Below are positions 24,869 through 35,100 of a DNA stretch of 64,000 nt, one piece after another. The position numbers and the translations under genes were made by a program. How positions within the stretch are numbered: the first letter of the stretch is position 1; every line of letters begins with the position of its first letter. The notes under the pieces were generated by a model. The model did not search any database. It saw nothing but the letters and a program-made list of their open reading frames with translations, and had not been told where the DNA came from. The DNA is from a virus, in the IMG/VR virus record IMGVR_UViG_3300034102_001642, positions 1-64,000 of that record; one strand, given 5' to 3'.

Positions 24869-25849
24869 ATGGAAATTATAGTAGGAACAAATGCTCCAGT
24901 AAAGCAAAGAGTCTTTTGGAAAGGCGGCATATCTAGAGCAGATTCACTTCCAACAGTTAAGTTTTATGACATAACTGAAGACCCAGCAGTTACTCCATCT
25001 ATTAATCCATTAACTCTTTTACACACACAAACAGCAGAAGAAGTAGACACGGACTTTGGAGTATACAGTGTATACCCACCATTGGCTCTTACAAACAGAC
25101 CTAGATCATTAAAGCTAGTATGGGAATATCAGGTTGATGGACAGTTAGTAACAAAAGAGCATAAGATTTTTGTTGTAACTCCATACGTAGACTTAACGCA
25201 GGCAGCAGATGCATTAGGGTTTGGATTTGATCAATCTGACCCAAACTATAAAACATTTGCTGACTTGGTTGCTGCAGAGCGATATGCTAGAAAGTTAATT
25301 GAAAACTATACTGGACAGCAGTTCCATTTATATGATGATGTAAATATTGTTTATTCAACTGGTGCAGATGTTTTACCGTTGCCTCAAAAGATTAACCAGT
25401 TACACGAGCTTTATTTAAATGACATGCTTTTGGTTGATACAATTAACAACATTAATAATTTAAATATGCCAGTTTCGGTATCTGAAAGTGGATTTGGGTT
25501 AAGAGTTGATAGATCAAACGCTTTAGACAATGTGGTATATTACGCAAACGGCATGATTCCTCCAAGCATTAATGATAGTGGAAGAGGTATATTTGTAAAC
25601 GGCGGAACATACAGGGTTGCTGGTAGATATGGTTGGCAAAATGTACCAGACGAGGTAGAGCTTGCTTGTATTGAATTAATGAGAGACTTTTTCTCTAAAG
25701 ATAAAGAGTGGCGAAATAAATACATAAAGAGTATACAAACATTTGACTGGCAGTTCCAATACGATACATCAGCATTTAGTGGCACAGGAAATAACTATGC
25801 AGACCAGCTATTGCTACCATACGTCACAAACAAAATGGTAGTTATTTAA
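24869..25849 (+). CDS. head-tail connector protein, adaptor type
   Basis: The 326-residue protein has an N-terminal beta domain (KQRVFWKGGISRADSLPTVKFYD, then KLVWEYQVDGQLVTKEH). A helical connector part follows (DLVAAERYARKLIENYTGQQFHL, about 131-153) and a VPDEVELACIELMRDFFSKDKEW helix near 266-288. Residues 100 to the end follow the pattern of HK97 gp6/SPP1 gp15-like adaptors that dock under the portal. It is longer than classic adaptors because of the beta domain. The stop is followed by the next ATG after one base. Confidence 0.7.
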   Translation: MEIIVGTNAPVKQRVFWKGGISRADSLPTVKFYDITEDPAVTPSINPLTLLHTQTAEEVDTDFGVYSVYPPLALTNRPRSLKLVWEYQVDGQLVTKEHKIFVVTPYVDLTQAADALGFGFDQSDPNYKTFADLVAAERYARKLIENYTGQQFHLYDDVNIVYSTGADVLPLPQKINQLHELYLNDMLLVDTINNINNLNMPVSVSESGFGLRVDRSNALDNVVYYANGMIPPSINDSGRGIFVNGGTYRVAGRYGWQNVPDEVELACIELMRDFFSKDKEWRNKYIKSIQTFDWQFQYDTSAFSGTGNNYADQLLLPYVTNKMVVI

Positions 25850-25850
25850 C

Positions 25851-26279
25851 ATGAACAATCTGGTCGATTCTATTTTCAATATGAAAGTAGATATATATAT
25901 GCAAGAAGACTATCAGGACCCAAATACTGGTGCTATTAAAAAGTCTTGGATATATGAAAAGACACTCCCTTGTTTTGCAAAAGGAATGATATCTAACTCA
26001 TCTTCTGCAAGAAGCGGAGACAATAGGTCTATATCAATTAAATATGAAAACACTCAAACTATAGAAATTAGAACACAAACACCAATTACGTATAGACAAA
26101 AAATAACTAACATTAAAGATTCTTCCAACAATGTAATATGGTATGAATTAAATTACCCAAATGATACACCCACAGTCTTTGAGATAGTAAGCTCAACACC
26201 AATCACAGATCCGTTTGGAACACTTATGGCATACAATTCAATTGCCAAAAGGTCGGAGAACCAGATAATTGGAGACTAA
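25851..26279 (+). CDS. head closure (stopper) protein
   Basis: The 142-residue, beta-rich protein has MKVDIYMQEDYQDPNTGAIK at the N-terminus and ends after VFEIVSSTPITDPFGTLMAYNSIAKR. Its size, beta content and place after the adaptor fit the SPP1 gp16/lambda FII-like stopper family, which plugs the DNA exit and binds the tail. The next gene starts inside its last codons. It is assigned mostly by order of genes, supported by the DPNTGAIK-type loop seen in such proteins. Confidence 0.6.
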   Translation: MNNLVDSIFNMKVDIYMQEDYQDPNTGAIKKSWIYEKTLPCFAKGMISNSSSARSGDNRSISIKYENTQTIEIRTQTPITYRQKITNIKDSSNNVIWYELNYPNDTPTVFEIVSSTPITDPFGTLMAYNSIAKRSENQIIGD

Positions 26280-27063
26280 CGGAGTAGCACTACTACAAGC
26301 AGCATCTGGCCTAGAAAGATTCATGGTTGGTTCATCTGCCGCTGGAGTTATTAAAGACAGTAACGTAGCACAGATATCTGCATTCTTATATTACCAAGCG
26401 AATGTAGCAGCAAAGCTTACGTCAAACAAAGCATTTCAAAGACTTTTTAAAACTACAATATTTAATCAAATAGACAAAGACTTTGGACTATTTATAGACT
26501 CTCAAGCACGTACAAAGCCAAAATCATTACACCATGTATATGAATGGAATAAAACTGGTCAGACTACTGGTAGATTATTTAAACTAAACAGAATGGATTC
26601 AATTGGACTTTCATTTAAAATTAACTATGATTTAAAATTATCTAAATCTTCCGTGCCGACAAAAAATAGAAAACAAAAGAGTAGATACGTTTTTGCAAAT
26701 AAGGCTGCAGTAATGGAAAAAGGCATGCCAATTACAATCAGACCAAAATCAGCTGAAAGGCTGGTATTTGAAATTGATGGAGAAGTTGTATTTATGCCAA
26801 AGGGCAAGTCAGTTACAGTAAGAAGCCCAGGCGGTAGAGCATCTACCAATCAATTCAATCTTGCATACAGCAGATATTTTAGTGGGCCTATGGTATCTCA
26901 TTCTATAAAGGCGTCTGGATTTCAAAATATATTTGGATCTAAGTTTGAAAAGGCAATGAGAGTTCCTTCTTCTATATCCAAGGTGCGTTATTCTTTTAGT
27001 CCAGGTACAATTAGACTACAGGCGGACTCAGCATTAACTGAACAATTTGGAGGGGTAGCATAA
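26269..27063 (+). CDS. neck / tail-completion protein
   Basis: The 264-residue protein uses a TTG start at 26269, overlapping the upstream stop by 11 bases, behind GGAGAACC. Its N-terminal helical part is followed by a basic region (SVPTKNRKQKSRYVF) and beta strands (PITIRPKSAERLVFEIDGEVVFM). It stands where HK97 gp10-like or minor neck proteins are found, between stopper and tail terminator. No exact family is recognised. The stop overlaps the next ATG (TAATG). Confidence 0.55.
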   Translation: METNGVALLQAASGLERFMVGSSAAGVIKDSNVAQISAFLYYQANVAAKLTSNKAFQRLFKTTIFNQIDKDFGLFIDSQARTKPKSLHHVYEWNKTGQTTGRLFKLNRMDSIGLSFKINYDLKLSKSSVPTKNRKQKSRYVFANKAAVMEKGMPITIRPKSAERLVFEIDGEVVFMPKGKSVTVRSPGGRASTNQFNLAYSRYFSGPMVSHSIKASGFQNIFGSKFEKAMRVPSSISKVRYSFSPGTIRLQADSALTEQFGGVA

Positions 27064-27569
27064 TGGTAAACTATAATATAGATGCAATGTATGAAATTAG
27101 AAAACACTTGTGGCAAGAACTAATACTAAACAGTCTAGTTGATCCTAATTCATATTACAGCGACAACTTAGGCGAAGCAATAATTCCAATTATCCCAGTT
27201 CAGCAGGCTCCAGAAATGAGTCAATTTTTAAGCGGCAAAACCCATATAGTTTATGACAAGATAGGTAGCACCTATGAAGAAAACTGGATGATATGTTGCG
27301 AAAAGATATCATTTACAATTTACTCAGTAGACCATGCTGAAATAAATGCCATTAGGAATATGATGATGGATGTATTTAGAAGAATGGACGATTCTGCCAG
27401 AGACTTAAACAACTCCAAATCTACAGACAAGATAATATTCCACAATACAATGATTGTGGACATGTCTCCCACAGAGCCATCTGAGGAGCTAGCAGGCTTC
27501 CTGGCAGCAGACATTATATTAGAGGTTAAATACTCTAGAACCGTAGGGGCCAAGGGCAGGTTTGATTAG
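27063..27569 (+). CDS. tail terminator protein
   Basis: The 168-residue protein starts with a helix (DAMYEIRKHLWQELIL) followed by strands. It contains CEKISFTIYSVDHAEINAIRNMMMDVFRRMDDS, a beta-alpha unit typical of lambda gpU/SPP1 gp17-like tail terminators, and a late strand AADIILEVKYSRTVGA. The terminator ring caps the tail tube and joins it to the head. It is placed directly before the major tail protein, as in most siphoviruses. Confidence 0.65.
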   Translation: MVNYNIDAMYEIRKHLWQELILNSLVDPNSYYSDNLGEAIIPIIPVQQAPEMSQFLSGKTHIVYDKIGSTYEENWMICCEKISFTIYSVDHAEINAIRNMMMDVFRRMDDSARDLNNSKSTDKIIFHNTMIVDMSPTEPSEELAGFLAADIILEVKYSRTVGAKGRFD

Positions 27570-27570
27570 T

Positions 27571-27599
27571 TTGCCTTTTGGTTGATTGTAAGATAAAAT
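27571..27599 (+). promoter_or_regulatory. promoter for the major tail protein gene
   Basis: TTGCCT, a 17-base spacer, and TAAAAT. The 123-base gap holding it has no long reading frame, only a six-codon ORF (27615-27635) behind GAGGAA. A GGAGG site precedes the tail gene at 27693. Confidence 0.55.
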
Positions 27600-27692
27600 T
27601 ATACCAAGAGGAAATGAGCCTAGCCAGCTTGCTTTAAAGTTTTACAGTAAGTCAATATATATATATTTATTTAATAATGGAGGTTTTAAAAC

Positions 27693-28409
27693 ATGGCAAA
27701 TCAAATTGCAGGTAATGCTAAGAATATTCTAGTTGGTGCTTCACCACTATTTATCTCAAACTTAGACGTTACAGCTACAGGATATGTAGAAAATTTTGCA
27801 CCTGGAGAGCAGGGCTCAACAGCACCAGCTTTTTCAGCTCCAACAGCTTCAGCTGATGGAAAGTCATACACAGATACTTTGAATGAAGTAACTGCTTCAA
27901 CAACACCAGCATTCTATTACAGAAACGTTGGTTACACAAACAACGGTCTTCAGGTTACATACAACCCATCATACGGTTCAGTAACAGTAGATCAGCTTCT
28001 TGATACAGCAAAGCTTTTCAAGGAGTCAATGGAAGTTATGATCGCAACAGAAATGGCAGAAGGAACTCTTGAGAACATTCTTGCAGTATTCGGCCAGAGC
28101 TCAGGTACACTTACAGATGGAGCAACAGTAGACAAGCTTGGTCTTGCTGGTGGAGCTCTTGGTGAGGCACCAACAGAGCGTCAGCTAGTTGCAGTAGGAC
28201 AGGCTCCAACATCTGGAGCAGGAGTAACAAAGGCAGAGCGTGTATACTATGCACGTCGTGTTCTTTCTGTACAACAGTCACAGTTCTCTTTGGCTCGTAA
28301 CGCAGCATCAACATTCCCAGTTACATTCCGTTTGCTTCCAGATGGTTCAAAGGCTGGTCAGGAATATGGTTTCATCGTAGACCGTGTTCTAAATAAGACA
28401 GGCGCATAA
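27693..28409 (+). CDS. major tail tube protein
   Basis: The 238-residue protein lies between terminator and chaperone genes, behind a GGAGG ribosome binding site. It has a beta-rich N-terminus (NILVGASPLFISNLDVTATGYVEN), the central helix QLLDTAKLFKESMEVMIATEMAEGTLENIL, and a late strand (FPVTFRLLPDG...YGFIVDRVL). It would form stacked hexamers of the tail tube. Arginine codons are CGT, as in the capsid gene, another sign of very high expression. A strong terminator follows its stop. Confidence 0.8.
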   Translation: MANQIAGNAKNILVGASPLFISNLDVTATGYVENFAPGEQGSTAPAFSAPTASADGKSYTDTLNEVTASTTPAFYYRNVGYTNNGLQVTYNPSYGSVTVDQLLDTAKLFKESMEVMIATEMAEGTLENILAVFGQSSGTLTDGATVDKLGLAGGALGEAPTERQLVAVGQAPTSGAGVTKAERVYYARRVLSVQQSQFSLARNAASTFPVTFRLLPDGSKAGQEYGFIVDRVLNKTGA

Positions 28410-28428
28410 TTAATTCTTATTAATTAAT

Positions 28429-28458
28429 AAAACCCCCCTAAGAAATTAGGGGGGTTTT
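28429..28458 (+). terminator. Rho-independent terminator with GAAA tetraloop
   Basis: A perfect 13-bp stem (28429-28441 with 28446-28458) including six C-G pairs, closed by a GAAA loop, and ending in TTTT. It isolates the major tail protein mRNA. Confidence 0.9.
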
Positions 28459-28462
28459 AACA

Positions 28463-28491
28463 TTGTATTGGTAATTCTGATATGATACAAT
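28463..28491 (+). promoter_or_regulatory. promoter for tail chaperones and tape measure
   Basis: TTGTAT, a 17-base spacer, and TACAAT with a TGA extension. It is the same as the promoter at 12561-12589 in both boxes and spacing, and it likewise follows a terminator within five bases. Confidence 0.8.
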
Positions 28492-28521
28492 AATTAAGAC
28501 GAGATCCTAGGAGGATTTAAA

Positions 28522-28854
28522 TTGGCAACAACAGTATATGATGTAGAAGAGATTCAACTACAAAATGGCGCAACCGTAAAGTTAAAGCCTTTAACAATTA
28601 AAGAGCTTAGAAAATTTATGGCAGCTATTGCAAAGACGGCAGAAGTAACTACAGAAGATGAGACGCTAACCATCCTAATCGATGCTTGTGCAGTAGCACT
28701 AGAGAAGCAGCTTCCAGATTTGGTAAAAGATAGAGACGCATTCGAGGACACCCTTGACGTTCCTACAATTAATCGTATCCTTGAAGTTTGCGGTGGAATC
28801 AAGATGGACGATCCAAATTTGTTAGCAGCAGCGGTTCTAGCTGGTCAGAACTAG
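28522..28854 (+). CDS. tail assembly chaperone, short (G-like) form
   Basis: A TTG start lies behind an AGGAGG ribosome binding site. The 110-residue protein has an N-terminal beta part (VEEIQLQNGATVKLKPLTIKEL) and a helical rest, as in lambda gpG-like chaperones. Near its end the sequence A-AAT-TTG (28815-28821) is a perfect X-XXY-YYZ slippery heptamer. A -1 slip would bypass the TAG at 28852 and join the frame to 29183. The short form is the main product. It helps the tape measure fold and binds tail tube subunits during assembly. Confidence 0.8.
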   Translation: MATTVYDVEEIQLQNGATVKLKPLTIKELRKFMAAIAKTAEVTTEDETLTILIDACAVALEKQLPDLVKDRDAFEDTLDVPTINRILEVCGGIKMDDPNLLAAAVLAGQN

Positions 28855-29183
28855 ATCTAGCTGCATTAGAAGGAGAAGTATTTCTAATAGGAAACTATAA
28901 GAATTACGAGGAATTGGAAGACAACCTTTCAATGCCAGAATTGATTCAAACTTTTAAATCTATGCAAAAGTCTGAATCAGAAAAAAGAAAGTTTTTGGCC
29001 GCAATACAAGGCGTAGAACTTGATGACGCCGAAGAACAAGAAGAAAGCAAGAGCTTTGAAGATGTAAGAAGAAAGGCTCTTGGAATAACTGCAAGTGCAT
29101 CTGATGTTGTTTCATTACAAGGTCAGTTTGCTTCAGAAGCAGGGTTTGGTATCGGAGCGGGACTCGGATACAAAAAGGAGTAA
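28522..29183 (+). CDS. tail assembly chaperone, frameshifted (G-T-like) form
   Basis: Reading 28522-28821 and then slipping back one base at the AAATTTG heptamer continues to a TAA at 29181-29183. The total is about 220 residues. The added part has VSSSGSSWSELDLAALEGEVFLIGNYKNYEEL, a charged helix (KSESEKRKFLAAIQGV) and a Gly-rich end. It has no good start of its own, which supports frameshift expression. This arrangement before the tape measure is conserved in siphoviruses. Frameshift efficiency cannot be judged here. Confidence 0.8.
28815..28821 (+). promoter_or_regulatory. -1 ribosomal frameshift slippery site AAATTTG
   Basis: In the zero frame the codons are AAT TTG, and after slipping they pair as AAA TTT. 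The site lies 11 codons before the zero-frame stop, and the -1 frame is open across the whole region. Confidence 0.75.
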
Positions 29184-29187
29184 GTAG

Positions 29188-32100
29188 TTGGCAGATCAAA
29201 ATATAGTTACCAACATAACTGCGACGGCTAATTTTTCTAGTCTAACAGCGCAGTTACAAGCGGTTACTTCTCAACTTCTAAAACTCCAAGCTACAACAAT
29301 TGGTTTAAATAAAAATTTAACTAGCCAAGTTGGAGTAATGAATCGTCAGTTTGACGAAACCATGCGCTCCACTGGCCAGTTTGCCAGACACTTTGTAACA
29401 TTAACTTCAGACGTATCTAAGTTTGGTCAGAACCTAGATAGCGGAAGAATGAAGCTAGGACAATATTTTAGAGCCTGGCAAGGACATACACAAAAAACTA
29501 GCTCATTAGTTAGAGAGTTAGCCAAGCAACAAGTAATGCTTGAGAACGCAATCATACAGCCGCTAGGTAAAAACGCTCAAGGATTAATGCAATACAACGT
29601 AATGGTTCAATCTGGACTAGACGCAACAAAAAATAAGTCTGCATTATTAAGACAAGAACTATCTATTATGAACAAGGTAATGATGGATGGATCAAATCAG
29701 CTTATTAACTGGGGTAAGAATACACAGTGGGCTGGTCGTCAGTTAACAGTAGGATTAACTGTACCTTTAGCAGCATTCGGTATGGCTGCAGCAAAAGCAT
29801 TTAAGGAAGCAGATCAAGAGTTAACTCGTTTAACAAAGGTTTATGGAGGATTAACTGCAACATCCAGCGCTGATCTTCTTAAGGTTCGTAAAGATGTTAT
29901 GGCAGTATCAAGAGAATTAGCTTCTGGACTAGGAGCAAACTTTACAGAGACTATTGCGCTTGCCGCAGATATTGCTGCTACTGGTAAAGAGGGTGCAGAC
30001 CTAATTGACTCAACAAGACAAACAACAAGACTTGCAATTCTTGGTGAAGTAGATAGACAAGAAGCAATGAAAGCAACTCTCGCAATTCAAACCGCATTTG
30101 GACAAAACACAATGCAGTTAGCAGAGTCAATTGACTTCCTGAACGCCGTTGAAAACCAGACCTCAACAACTCTAGATGATTTAGTAACAGCTATTCCAAA
30201 AGCTGGCCCAGTAGTAAAAGCACTTGGCGGAGATGTAGAAGATCTTGCACTTTATTTAACTGCAATGCGTGAAGGTGGAATTAACGCATCAGAAGGTGCC
30301 AACGCATTAAAGTCTGCATTAGCATCTGTAATTAACCCAACAAAAGTTGCAAAAGAAATGTTTATGGGATTGGGAATTGATTTAGCTGGGATAGTAGATA
30401 AAAATGCTGGCAACTTAACTGGAACAATTATGGCACTTAAGGATTCTCTAGACTCACTTGAACCACTACAAAGAGCAAGAGCAATTGAACAATTATTTGG
30501 TAAGTTTCAGTTTGCAAGAATTAATGCATTATTTGAGAACTTAGGGAAAGAAGGAAGCCAGACCCTACAAGTATTAGACTTAATGAAGGCTAGCACGAAA
30601 GATCTTGCTAGTATATCTGAACGAGAATTAAAGGCACTTACAGAATCAGCATCTGGTAAATACAGAAGAGCACTTGAATCAGTAAAGGCAGAGCTTGCAG
30701 TAGTCGGAGAGCAATTCCTAAAAGTTGGAGCATTTGTATTAAATGCAATCGATGGAATTTTAAAGTTTATTGGAAACCTTCCAGCACCAATTAAGGCTGT
30801 ACTAGGATTTATTGGAAGTCTTACAGCAGTTGCTGGTCCTATTATTATGTTAACTGGTGTACTTGCCAACTTCTTTGGATATATCATTAAAGGAATACTT
30901 GCCCTAAAAAACATTGGTAAGGGTGGAACAGGATTTAAGTTATTAACTCCAGAATTAATGGCAGCTGAGGCTGCTGCAAAAAATGTAGAACAATCATTCT
31001 ACAGTGACACAAAAGCAGCAGCTACGTTTTCTGATGCAGTTTTAACACTAGCAGCATCATTTGAAAAACTAAAGCAAAGCGCAATGTCATCTACCGTTGC
31101 AACTAGCAACAGTATGTCTACCGTAGCTGGTAACCCAGTGATGCGAGGCGGGGGAAGAATTGTAGACAAAGATAACCCTCTTGTTGGCAAATCATATTCA
31201 AGAGACATGTCCCATGTTATTCCAACTGGATCAAAAACTGCAGAACAAAGAGCAAGCGAAACAATATTCTCTACAGTTCCTGGACCTAAGCCAGTAAACC
31301 TAAGACTTTCAAATTCACCACAGACATACATGAACGATGACCTTCCAAGAATTCCTGGAGTTACTTCAGTTAACGGAGTATCAAATGGAATAGTTGCAGC
31401 AGAAGCCGCTAAGTGGCATTCTATGACCGCAGCTTTGGCAATGCAGTCTAAAGCAGAAATAGCATTACTTAAAACTGAAATTGCTGCTACTGGAACAGTA
31501 ACAGCATCACTATCAGATTCATATCAAGCATTGCTTCCACAAATGACAAAGATAACTTCTTTAGCAGCAGACGAAACAGCATTAATTGTTAAGCAATTAC
31601 AAGCTGGTAAAATTACAGTAGAGGCAGCTAGAGCTAAAATATTTGCATTAAATGCACAAGTAGAAGTTATGCTAGCTCAAACAGCGCAAGGTGTAGCTAC
31701 TGCTCAAGCAAGAAACATAAACTTGGGAATGGTTCCGCTTACATCTCAACCAGTAGTAGGCGCAGCTGGCAAGTCAAACATGAAAGAGCTTTTCCATAAG
31801 TCAGAAACTTCTAAACTGGTAGATTCAATTGCACGTGGTCTTGGTGTTAGAACATCTGGTGCTGGTTACAGTATTCAAACAACAAAGCCTAGATTTAATG
31901 CTGGCGGAAAAATTGAAGACTTTGGTCAAAACAAAACTCGGGTAAGCGGTCCTGCATCTATTACATATGACGATAGAATGGGCAGTATTCCATTGGGTGG
32001 ATATGTATTAAATCAAGCGGCATCGATGGATCCAGCAAATGCTAAATTAGTAGCAGCAGCACCATCAACTCATAATAACAGCGGTAGCAATATAACTGCT

Positions 32101-35100
32101 TTGCTTACACCAAAAGAAACAGTATTTGGTCCAGGAATTCAAGACAATCCAGAATTATTAGCAGCAGTAGATGCAGCAAATAACGGAAGACCACTTCCAA
32201 GACGTATGGGTGGTGGAAAGATTAATCTTTCAACATCTAATTATGGAGCAATAAATCCAGCAGTAATGGTTAAAATTTTATCACAATTATTTAAACGCAA
32301 TCCAAAACTTTCAAGGGAAATGCTTCGAGGCAGAGATATGTCTTTGTCTGGTGCGGAAGCTAGAGCATATCAGGAAAGTGTTTTTGGAACTGCTCTTAGA
32401 TCATCATCTAGAGAATTAAGCAGACAATATTATTTTGTAGGAAATTGGGGCGGAAGATTAAGGGCAAGTGTCAATACAGCTCTTTCTCATGGTGCTGCTA
32501 AAAAGGCTGATATTGTAAGCGATTTAATGCATGGATCATCTCAGCAGGCATTGCCTTCACTTACCAGATTTTTACAAGTAAATAAAGTACCTCCAGACAA
32601 AATAGCATTACTAACTGATCGTGCTAGAGCAAACATGGTTTCTGGTTTGTCTGGTACTGGTAAAATTGGGGAAGCAGAATGGTCAAGGCTACAACACAAA
32701 GAATATCTTGCAGTAGCTAAAGAGCTTCGTTTAAGAAAAGAATATCTAGAAAGCTTAAATGTTCCAGGACAAAGAAGAGCCCATTCAACTGACCCAGTTG
32801 CTAGAGGAATTCAAGCGGAGACTGCTTTAAATCCATATGGTAAAACAGATTTAGAAAAACTTATTGCAGCAAATGATGCCAATGGTACAAGGTATATGGG
32901 CTCATATCGTAATTATGGAATAGAAAAAATTAATGGAGAACCTACCGCATTAGCGCACATGATGCCTAAATTTAGTGGCGGAGGAATGATCGGCAATGTC
33001 TTAAAGGGTTTGGCCATGAGAAGAATTGGTGCAGGATTTGGACCAACTGGAGCTCCTAAGCCAAGTATGTATGAGTCAGCACCATGGGGAGTTAACTCAC
33101 TTTCAATTGGAATGGCAGAAACATTATTTGCAAATTCTGGATTAAGAAAAAATACACAAAAATTATTCTATGATAAGTTTGCGGCAGCTATGGCAAAAGA
33201 AAAGCCATACGGTTATGTTAAAGATGCAAAGACTGGTTCTTTAAAGCACGGGCTTGAGCCAGATGTACTAGATTCAATTATTAGATCAGCAGCTTCAGAT
33301 CTGATTGGAGATAGAAATGTATTAAGACAATTGTCCCCAATAGACAGAGACATATTAAAAAATAAATATTTAAATTGGGATTCAAAACAAAATACTCCAA
33401 TGACAGCAGAACTTAAAAAGAAAATATTTGATATTAGCGGTAATAGAGAAATGGGTGGTCCAGTATCTCCAGGACAAAATTATGTTGTTGGAGAAAAAGG
33501 ACCAGAAATATTTAGACCACTTCAGAGCGGAAATATTATTCCTGGATATGAAGTTGGCGGAGTTATTAAATACGGTAAAGACTCATATGGACTTAGTGGA
33601 AATCCAGCAAAACGTGCAGAACAGCTTGCAGAAAAAGCAGCACGTGCTGAAGCAGCTAAATCTTACGGGGGACAAAGATCTTTCCCTTACGCACCAGGAT
33701 TAAGACTTCCCTTATCAGGAGCAGGCTCATCTATAGACTCTGCTTTTTCATCAATTGCTTCTTCTCTTAAAGCAGGCTCAAATAAATTAGTAACAAGCAC
33801 AAGAATGATTAATGATCAGGTATCTTATTCGATAAGATCACTTGTAGACGGATCAAGATTATATGCAGACTCCATAACATCATCAGCCAAGTCTATTGGT
33901 TCGTCTTACAAACGTGGTGGCTCTGAAATATTAATTGCTGGAGCACCAGGAGCATTCCCAGGTGGCAAAGAAGATCGTGCCCAAAGAATGGCTAGTTCAT
34001 TTAGAACTAATGCTGCATACTCAACAGCAGCAATCATGCACCCAATACAATACTTAAAGACAAAAGGATTAAATCCAGAATTTGGTCAAGGCGCTGGTGC
34101 AAACATGGTTGGAATGATGGGCGGAATGGCAGCAGGTGGAGCAATAGGTGGAAAGCTTGGCGGTCAAAATGGCGCAATGATGGGTAGCATGGCTGGAATG
34201 ATGGGCGGCCAAATGCTTCTTCCAAAAATTGGTGGAATGATTGGGAAACGTGCTGCAGCAAGTGCAGCAACAGCAGGATTAGCTTCCGCAGGATTTGGCG
34301 CAACCGCAGCCGCTGCTGCAGGTTTAGTTGCACCATTAGCAGCGGTAACAGCAGCAGGTATTGCTGGATACAAAATGTGGAAGCATTATAAAGAAGGACA
34401 AGATCTTAATATAGCTTCGTTTGGTTTGACTGCAGAAGCAGCTAAAAAAGCTGGACTTAGGTTTACAGATTTTGGCGCAAGGATTAAGGATACTATTCAA
34501 AATGCAAAAGATATGGCTGATGCAAATAAGTTAGTTTATGAAAGTATGAAAGACGGCGGAACGCCATTCCAAATGACTACTGCAGAATACACGAAATTAA
34601 AGGTTGAAGTTAAAGAAACATTTGGTGAGCAAATTGATATATTAAACCGCCAGCCTTCAACTAAGGTTCCAGACGCAGTTAGCAGAATTAAAGAACAGTT
34701 AGTTGCCGCTGGTATGTCTGCTGAAGAAGCAACTAAAAAAATATATACAATGCTTCAGCTTTCAAATAAAAAAGATCAGTCAATCACTGCAACACTTGGC
34801 AATGCAGACTTTAAGGCAATTACAGATCCCCAATCTGCTGCTGTTTCTGCAGTAACTAGCTTTGGAGAAGACACTAAAACTCAGGGCAATAAAGAAAAAG
34901 CCGCCCAATTAAATACAGCCCTTACAGCAACTGAAACTGCAATTAATGATTTAATTGAAAAAAGAGAAAGACTTGTGGCGAAAGACTTGACTGGTAAAGT
35001 AAAATCACTAAGTTTTGCAGAAGCTGAAAAAATAGTGATTGATCAAATAAATAATTCAAAAGAAGCTGGAACAGTAATTGATGAAGGAACAATTAGTGCA

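Noticed and set aside
28788-29183. Independent gene start for the second chaperone frame
   Set aside because: There is no good start or ribosome binding site, and a canonical slippery heptamer with the right frame relation explains its expression.
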